NCBI GenBank assembly: GCA_903813345.2
Contig: CAIIXF020000007.1
Coordinates: 39,511,671 to 39,575,670 of the forward strand
Source: Owenia fusiformis
Lineage: Eukaryota > Annelida > Polychaeta > Sabellida > Oweniidae
Direction of reading: 5' to 3'
DNA: 64,000 bases
This document shows, in pieces, positions 55,770 through 64,000 of the stretch (the first letter of the stretch is position 1; each line of letters opens with the position of its first letter). The position numbers and the translations under genes are program-made. A model generated the notes under the pieces. That model was given only the letters and a program-made list of their open reading frames with translations. It did no database searches and was not told the origin of the DNA.

Positions 55770-56094
55770 TGAAATCTATAATATGCAAATACAACTCCAG
55801 AAGACCGTAGAAGAGAACAGCAGGAAACTCGACCTTATCTTGAACCATTTTGAAATAAATGAAACTCCCAGAACAAGAACAACTTCTCCATCAGATGAAA
55901 TATTTTCAGACACCCGCATTGGGAACGCAACTATAGAACAATTTTACAAGGTCAGTGAGACAAGAAGAGTGTCCTTTGACACACTCTCTGACTTATGTGA
56001 ACCCCCCCCCCCCAACCCTTATGATGGCCTACCTGATGTGAGCGATCCCTACACTATCGAGGCAGGAATTATCCAAGTAGAAAATTCTGCTTAA
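55770..56094 (+). CDS. Candidate 3'-terminal coding exon, tyrosine-motif cytoplasmic tail (open copy)
   Basis: A CGCTATTCCAG acceptor (to 55769) is followed, in phase 2, by 107 codons to TAA. The start EIYNMQIQLQKTVEENSRKL is amphipathic and could form a short coiled coil. It continues with TTSPSDEIFSDTRIG, FYKVSETRRVSFDTLSD (RRVS is a basophilic kinase-type site), EPPPPNPYDGLPDVSDPYTI and EAGIIQVENSA. NPYDGL and DPYTIE resemble the short tyrosine motifs in MEGF10/CED-1-type tails. The strand is that of the EGF gene, so it may be its tail; no transmembrane exon links them. A different gene is possible. Not recognised by family. Confidence 0.4.
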
Positions 56095-56909
56095 ACCGTA
56101 GTATAGTTTACAACATCAATGGATATAATTACACAGTCAAATATACGTTGTTATTAAATTCAGAAACTTTTACGGCCGGAGCGTATTGTCGGATTTTAAA
56201 CTTGATATTGTTTATTGGATTGTAATCTAGATTCTTCTCCTATTTTTTTTTATTTTGGAACGTATATCTTTTGTTATTATGTATGTGTGTATCTTTTATT
56301 CCCGATTTCAAATCTCAGATCGGATTTACTCTTTATAAAGTTCAAAAGACGAGAGCGTTCGTTTAAATAAATAATTGAATAACGCAAACCACGTTCTTAA
56401 ATTTTTATTCAGAATCGAATTTTATATTCAGTACTTAATTTATTTATTAGTTATGGTGAAAAGCGGGCACATACAGGTTTGCTGCCAAGGACCGTATTTT
56501 GGGTTTATAACGGGGATATTGCTCGAGCTTGAAAATAAAAGGCATGTTCTTATACCTGTATTCTGTTCTTTGATTGTGTATGAAGTTGCGCTGCACGCCA
56601 AACGTTAATATTGTTAAAACACTTAAAATAAAACTTTATTCCTTTCAATTTACATAAAAAATGAAACAGATTAGATTCGAATTCCAGTCACACCAGCCAC
56701 TGATCAAAGGAAGTACAAATATCTATATTAATCAAATGTCTGAGAATTTGATAACTGTCTGGGATCCAATGTTAATTTTATTGAATCAAGAAAAGTATAA
56801 AGATGAATTTTAAACGTTTAGAGGGAAAAGCCAAATATGAATTGTAAACCTAAAAATAATTCATTAAAGTGTCACTTGTGAACTACACATTTCATAACAT
56901 TAATATTAA

Positions 56910-59900
56910 CTAGACTTTGGAAATTGAACGAAGTTCAATTTCAGACTCCAGATCTAGACTTTTTTAAGCCCAGTCATCTAAAATAAGCCGAGTCATCCAG
57001 AATAAGCTGAGTCATCCAGAATAAGATGGATGGATAAAATAGGAAGGTAGGATAGGATAGAATGGGAAGGAACGATAGGATAGAATAAGAAAGAAGAATA
57101 GGATAGAACAGAATAGGAAGAAAGGAGATGATAGGAGATGATAGGAGAGGATAGGAAGGAAAGGATACAAAGGAAGGATAGATAGGAAGGATAGGATAGG
57201 ATCAGATAGGAAGGATGGATGAATTTTTCAATATTTTCTTCTCTACTCTTGACTTTCTATCAGGATACCATCAGATTGATTTTCCGAAATTTCAAAACGC
57301 CATAACTTCCGAACCGGAAGTCGGATCTAAATTTGATTTAAAATTTCGGATTCCTGACAAAATTCTACCCCTAATTCATAACTCATACGTTAAATTTGGC
57401 GAATTTTTATTTTGACCTACTTTTTGGACACGCCATTACTTCGGAACCGGAAGTCGGATCGAAATTTGGTTTGCAGACTCGAATTCCCGAGAAAATTCTA
57501 CCCTTAATTCATAACTCATATGTTAAATTTGGAGAACTTTTTTTTTTGACCTACTTTTCGGACACCATATCTTAAAAGTGGGTCGAAATACTTTTTGACG
57601 GCAAAATGCTAACACTATTAGCACACTCTTTCTTACCTGTATACAAAATTTTGAAGCAAATCATTTAAATATAGTGTCAGAATCGCAAAAATAAGGTAAA
57701 ACTATGAATTTGACCTAGATTTTGACCTAGGGATTTTGGTGTCCAAATTTTGAAGTTGGGTAGCCTTCGAGGTCCCCTTCTTTCATAGGCTTTCATTATT
57801 TTAAGCTGTACTTAGTCTATATCTCGTATTTTACACTTCAAAAAAATCTTTTATCCCATTGACATAACATGGGGCACCAAATTTAGCGATTTTTGAGCTT
57901 TCAAAATGTCATAACTTCCGAACCCCAAGTCGGATCGAAATTTGGTTTGCAGATTCGGATTCCTGAGAAAATTCTATACTTAATTCATAACTCAAATGTT
58001 AAATTTGGAGAATGTTTTATTTTGACATACTTTTCGGACACCATATCTCAAAAGTGGGTCAAAATACTTTCTGACGGCAAAAGGCTAACACTATTAGCAC
58101 ACTCTTGGCTACATGTATACAAAATTTTGAAGAATATAATTAATCTGTAGTGTCAGAATCGCAAAAATAAGGAAAAACTTTGAATTTGACCTAGATTTTG
58201 ACCTAGGCATTTTGGTGTACAAATTTTTATGAAAAGAAGGTTTTGAGGTCCCTTTCTTCTATGGGCTTCCATTATGTTTAGCTGTGCTTAGTCTATATCT
58301 CGTATTTTACACTTCAAAAAAAAAATTTTCCCATTGAATTAACATGGGGCACCAAATTTAGCGATTTTTGAATTTTCAAAACGCCATAACTTCTGAACCG
58401 GTAGTCAGATCGAAATTTGGTTTTCAGATTCGGAATCCTGAGAAAATTTCCTATAAAACTGATATCCTGGACATTGGATTCGGAGAACTTTTTTTTGGAC
58501 CTCGTTTTCAGACACTGATATCTCGAAATCGGTTTGAGATACCAAAAAACTAAATCGACCCTAGATTTTCTACTTTTTTATGAGGAACACAATGAAAAAA
58601 AACCGGATCCAAAATATTGAAGGACGACCGAGAAAATCAAAAAAAGTGACAAAGTACTGGATTTGACCTAGTTCTTGACCTTTGACCTAGATAAAAAATT
58701 GACCCAATTTCCCACCAACTAGATACTGAACCTAAATAAACTGTATTATGGTCCTTACTGGATACCTCATAGTTATTGAAAAAACTCCTAAAGAATAATA
58801 AGAACTAGACTTGGGAAATTGAACAAAGTTCAATTTCAGACTCCAGATCCAGACTTTTTTAAGCCCAGTCATCTAAAATAAGCCGAGTCATCCAGAATAA
58901 GCTGAGTCATCCAGAATAAGATGGATGGATAAAACAGGAAGGTAGGATAGGATAGAATGGGAAGGAACGATAGGATAGAATAAGAAAGAAGGATAGGATA
59001 GAACAGAATAGGAAGAAAGGATATGATAGGAGAGGATAGGAAGGATACGAAGGAAAGGATACGAAGGAAGGATAGGATATGATCAGATAGGAAGGATGGA
59101 TGAATTTTTCAATATTTTCTTCTCTACTCTTGACTTTCTATCAGGATACCATCAGATTGATTTTTCGAAATTTCAAAATGCCATAACTTCCGAACCGGAA
59201 GTCGGATCTAAATTTGATTTAAAGATTTGGATTCCTGACAAAATTCTACCCCTAATTCAGAACTCATACATTAAATTTGGTGAATTTTTATTTTGACCTA
59301 CTTTTTGGACACGCCATAACTTCGGAACCGGAAGTCGGATCGAAATTTGGTTTGCAGATTCGGATTTCTGAGATAATTCTATTCTTAATTCATAACTCAA
59401 ACGTTAAATTTGGAGAACTTTTTATTTTGACCTACTTTTGGGACACCATATCTCAAAAGTGGGTCAAAATACTTTCTGACGGCAAAAGGCTAACGCTATT
59501 AGCACACTCTTGGCTACATGTATACACAATTTCGAAGAATATAATTAAAGTGTAGTGTCAGAATCGCAAAAATAAGAAAAAACTTTGAATTTGACCTAGA
59601 TTTTGACCTAGGCATTTTGGTGTCCAAATTTTAAAGCTAGATGGCTTTTGAGGTCCCATTCTTTTAAAAGCTTTCATTAAATTTAGCTGAACTTAGTCTA
59701 TATATCGTATTTTTCACTTCAAAAAAATCTTTTTTCCCATTGACATAACATGTGGCACCAAATTTAGCGATTTTTGAGCTTTCAAAATGTCATAACTTCC
59801 GAACAGGAAGTCGGATCGAAATTTGATTTGCAGATTCGGATTCCTGAGAAAATTCTATACTTAATTCATAACTCAAACGTTAAGTTTGGAGAATTTTTTA

Positions 59901-60811
59901 TTTTGACCTACTTTTCGGGTACCATATCTCAAAAGTGGGGCAAAATACTTTCTGACGGCAAAAGGCTTACACTATTAGCACACTCTTGGCTACATGTATA
60001 CAAAATTTCGAAGAATATAATCAATCTGTAGTGTCAGAATCGCAAAAATAAGGGAAAACTTTGAATTTGACCTAGATTTTGACCTAGGCATTTTGGTGTC
60101 CAAATTTTTATGAAAAGAAGGTTTTGAGGTCCCTTTCTTTTATGGGCTTCCATTATGTTTAGCTGTGCTTAGTCTGTATCTCGTATTTTACACTTCAAAA
60201 CAAATAATTTTCCCATTGAATTAACATGGGGCACCAAATTTAGCGATTTTTGAATTTTCAAAACGCCATAACTTCTGAACCGGAAGTCAGATCGAAATTT
60301 GGTTTTCAGATTCGGAATCCTGAGAAAATCACCTATAAGACTGATATCCTGGACATTTGATTCGGAGAATTTTTTTTTGGACCTCGTTTTCGGACACTGA
60401 TATCTCGAAATCGGTTTGAGATACCAAAAAACTAAATCGACCCTAGATTTTCTACTTTTTTATGAGGAACACAATGAAAAAAACCCGGGTCAAAAATATT
60501 GAAGGACGACCGAGAAAATCGAAAAAAGTGACAAAGTACTGGATTTGACCTAGTTCTCGACCTTTGACCTAGATAAAAATTTGACCCAATTTCCCACCAA
60601 CTAGATACTGAACCTAAATGAACTGTATAATGGTCTTTACTGGATACCTTATAGTTATTGAAAAAACTCTTAAAGAAAAATAATAATAAGAAGAAGAAGA
60701 AGAATACTGGCAAAAACAATAGACTCCAGATTGACATCTGGAGTCTAATAAGAATAAGAATAAGAAGAATACTGGCAAAAACAATAGACTCCAGATTGAC
60801 ATCTGGAGTCT
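56910..60811 (-). mobile_element. Tandem pair of Helentron/HINE-like elements, arm 2
   Basis: Mirror of 45211-49112, with the same ends in reverse (CTAG at 56910-56913, doubled AGACTCCAGAT hairpin at about 60720-60811). The mirrored small open frames come from the ~475-bp subrepeats and are not genes. Confidence 0.65.
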
Positions 60812-62031
60812 AATAAAACGAATAAAGCACACTTAATGAGGTCGTATCGGCGCTAAACGGCCCTCGCAATAAAAACGCATCGAAGTAGGGAATGCTTGGT
60901 AAATTCTTCCGAGACAGACTTTTGCTAATTCAAAATTGAAATATGCCAAATTCCTATGAAAAAATCAAATAACCACGCGATCTTTTTCCCTGGGTTTTAC
61001 TCTATTTCAAATTTACTAGAAACATGTTTATTTGAGTTTGTGATGATTGCGTTTGCTTCTCACGAGTTCATTGAAAAGTCCAGTAAAACTTCGGAGATCA
61101 AAAGACTAATTAGGCACCTGATTGCGAAAGTTTGATTGCATTTGATCGCCGGGATTTTACAAGCGTATTGTTTAAGAAGCGATCGTGTTTTTGGATCTTG
61201 ATAACTTCCTATTATAAGTTTTAGGTTGGAACTGGAAGCAATGAGTATGTCGGCCTTTCTCAAGTCCACATAGTGAAACAATACCCCTTTATATCAGTCC
61301 AATTGGGTTTTGCATAAACATTCCAGTTTTATATTGCAAAGAGAACTATAATTAATAGCCTATATAAAAGCATCATGATAAACCATGGCATCTCATGTCT
61401 GCTCAGCATATTTCAGGTGAAAAAGAAAGATACCAAGAGTATCAGAATGACATAAAAGGGTTTCGTTTGGTATTCAAAATAATTGTAAATAATATTTAAT
61501 TCATCATACAATTGAATAATTATGATGCATCAATTAATACAATGTACATGAAATTCGTCTGTTTAATATAATATTCATTTTAGGAGTGGGATGCTACGAG
61601 AGGGATAGCAGGAAGAGAGGCGAGGCCGAAGGGGTTGGTGCAAGCCTTCACTACAGACAGGAGTAAATGCATTGTGGAATTCGACGCAGTTCTGAAAAAT
61701 ATTTAGTTATAATTAATTCAATGCATGCATTCGACCATTTGCAACCACAACTGACTTTCGAATCCCAAGAGTCAGTGGGTTACTTGGCGTTCATGTTAAT
61801 TTTCAGTTACTTGTTTCATTGTTTATATTTGAAAGTTAATAATTAAGGGCTTGCGTTATCTTTCAGATATGTATTAAGAGAGATTCAGCTACATGCATTT
61901 AGCAAAACCTGAACGTGTAATTTTGTGACCCTAAGCAAAATTTTCCCCCATCCAACGGTTTATAATAATAACAACAACTTACCTAAGATCTTTATACTAA
62001 ACTAGTCAAATTTAAAGACAACTTTGAGAGA

Positions 62032-62230
62032 TATACCCCAGACCCGTAGCCAGGATTTGCCAATGGGGGGGGTTCATTTTTTGATAGATTCCACGGGGGG
62101 GTCACTTGTGACAATTTTGGTCCAAAAATGGCCAAAATCACTTAAAAATGCTCAGAAAACTGCAAAATTTTGAGAAAAGTTTTGTCCAGGGGGGTCGCCC
62201 GAACCCATCGAACCCCCCTCGCTACGGGCC
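62032..62230. mobile_element. CCCGTAGCC-type MITE, arm 2
   Basis: Mirror of 43790-43990, with both termini (GACCCGTAGCCAGGATTTG and CCCTCGCTACGGGCCT) present. Confidence 0.75.
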
Positions 62231-63219
62231 TGTGCCCCAGGGAAAAATAAGTTTTACGCGTTCACCTAAAGAACGTGTAGCTTAACCTCTCTATTGTTTT
62301 ATTACAGGTGGCGGCGATCGTGACAATTTCGAAGACAAAAAGCTCTATATTAGCAATATTGAAATAGATTTATTATTTTTGCATGTTACATAATATAAGC
62401 TTATATATAGTTACAGTTTATAGCATGCTCTTTTTATTAATTTTGATATAAAAATGTTGCACTGCTGCCGCTGCAGATGTTTATTTCTTATGATTATTTA
62501 GCAAATATTTCACTCTATTGTGGTGAATACCTGTACATCTTTCAAAAGTGATACTACATGTACTAGTATTCCACGAATCCCCCCCTGGCAAATCCTGGCT
62601 AAGGGCCTGAGATAAATAAAATAAACGAAATATTTGTTTTATTATATAACTGTCCAGCTTACATTCTCAATAATACTAAATATATTAAATTATGATATAA
62701 ATGAATGTTAGTGATGGAACTGAATGGGGGGGGGGGGGTGAGATTCAGGCCCATAGTCAGTTTTTCTACATTTTGAGCAGTGAACACGTGCTTTTGGGCT
62801 ATTGCTCAAGTCATATAGTAAAATATAAGACTTCTAAACTAGTAGTTATACCCTTAAAATAAGGTGGTTATTGTGGCTGTCTTGTTCTGCTTTTAGGGAT
62901 TGCTTCACATGATGGATTTGATACATACACTTGTATTATAATCGGAAACAAACGTTTTATATTTGGCAAAACAATAAGTATAATTAAAATAACAAACAAA
63001 AGATTATTCATTAATCCATCAATTTCCCTGTTCAGCGGATGTTTGGCTACTTTAATTATGAGAAAGTCTAAAGATCACCCAGGACTCTGATTACAGCAGA
63101 AGTCGTCTAGGACTCTGATTATAGAAAATATCGTCTCAGCCTTTGATTACAGAGATTGTCTAGGTTTTCACCTTCAGACCCACCTGGTTGATTGGGTGTA
63201 TTATGAGCTTTCGAGAAAT

Positions 63220-63410
63220 CAATGACAATATTTGCCCTTTCAGGCCCGTAGCCATTTTCCAGTGATAGGGGCAGGGGGTCCACATTAAACAACATTGGTC
63301 ATCACTTAAGTTAAAAGAGCTCAGAATCATGAAAAACTGCACGATTTTAAATAAACTTTGGAGAAAGGCGATGATTGAACCCCCTCCCCCTTTAAATGCA
63401 ATGGAGGTCA
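63220..63410 (+). mobile_element. CCCGTAGCC-type MITE, diverged, arm 2
   Basis: Mirror of 42610-42800, starting CAGGCCCGTAGCCATTTTCC. Confidence 0.65.
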
Positions 63411-64000
63411 ATTGCAATTATATTCGAGGGTTGCCATTTGAATGAAAGAAAAGCATAAATTAAATATTAAAACTTCCCACACTTTCACGTCTTTGCCTCT
63501 CTATGTTTTAATTTTTATTTTCTAATCCTTCCGGAAAAAAACTAAATATATAAGGATATGTGACTTGATATCCCCAAAGGTCTCAAAAGTTTATAATTAT
63601 TTTTGAAAAACCTCTCCCATAGAAAGAATACCGGAGGGGGTGGAAATGGCTTCGAAACCCTAAAAATTAATGTTACCAGAGACTTCAAAGCCCTTCAAAG
63701 TACACGCACGTTTGCGTATATGGATTGAATACTTCACGTGGTAAAAGTTCTAAACTAACTATCAAAAAACAACAACATGCAATTCTATTGGCGATCCTGC
63801 CAGGCACACACGCACTCTTCGGGAGCGTTACCATTTCTACACTTAAATCAATTATCAGCAAACTTTATTAAATTAAAATCAATTATAGGCTATATGGAAT
63901 TCCTTGTAGGCTAGTCCTAACTTTGTTAAAAATTATCATAAATAAAACACCGAGATAAAACCAAAAGTCGCTTTGAAAAGTATATCAAAATGAAAAATGG

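Larger units (their letters stand above)
53823..64000 (-). repeat. Giant inverted repeat, arm 2 (runs off the window)
   Basis: Reverse complement of 42023-52198. The inner end is TACAGTACTCTCAGTAACAA, matching TTGTTACTGAGAGTACTGTA at 52179-52198. It is followed by a CG-rich block (53850-54020) that stands out from the AT-rich surroundings. The last window base still matches arm 1. Confidence 0.95.

Overview
The window is AT-rich, intron-rich animal nuclear DNA. No open frame exceeds about 140 codons, splice signals are canonical, and minisatellites, MITE-like and foldback repeats are everywhere. The repeat style (GTCCGTCC-type elements, CAGTAAAACCTGT-type elements, CCCGTAGCCAGG-type elements) resembles bivalve or other mollusc genomes. 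That taxonomic guess rests on memory of such genomes, not on a search.

Positions 971-37294 (+) hold the only gene I can reconstruct with confidence. Twelve exons join in phase into 529 codons: a signal peptide, an EMI domain and ten EGF-like modules, the layout of Draper/CED-1/MEGF10-11/PEAR1 receptors. Every junction was checked by hand for GT/AG and phase, and no module is interrupted. The transmembrane and cytoplasmic exons are not identified with certainty. The introns (up to 18.7 kb) are filled with repeats. Intron 2 contains a nested pair of elements with a ~140-bp minisatellite. Intron 5 ends with two decayed copies of exon 6. Intron 7 ends in a 23-bp satellite that repeats the 3' splice site itself 26 times.

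Positions 37295-42022 hold mostly noncoding repeats, including a foldback element at 41.2-41.5 kb and a CG-rich repeat at 38.4-39.1 kb.

Positions 42023-64000 form a giant near-perfect inverted repeat. The arms are 42023-52198 and 53823-64000, around a 1.62-kb spacer; the second arm runs off the window. The only differences I found between the arms are single-base length changes in two G/C homopolymers. Each arm carries two tandem copies of a ~1.9-kb element with Helentron-like ends, a tRNA-Gly-like sequence, two to three CCCGTAGCC-type MITEs, and a plausible terminal coding exon of 107 codons. That exon is open in arm 2 but frameshifted in arm 1 by one missing base in a poly-C tract. It lies on the same strand as the receptor gene in arm 2 and ends in tyrosine-rich NPYDGL/DPYTIE motifs. 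It could therefore be the receptor's cytoplasmic tail, but this is inference. The palindrome may be real or an assembly product.
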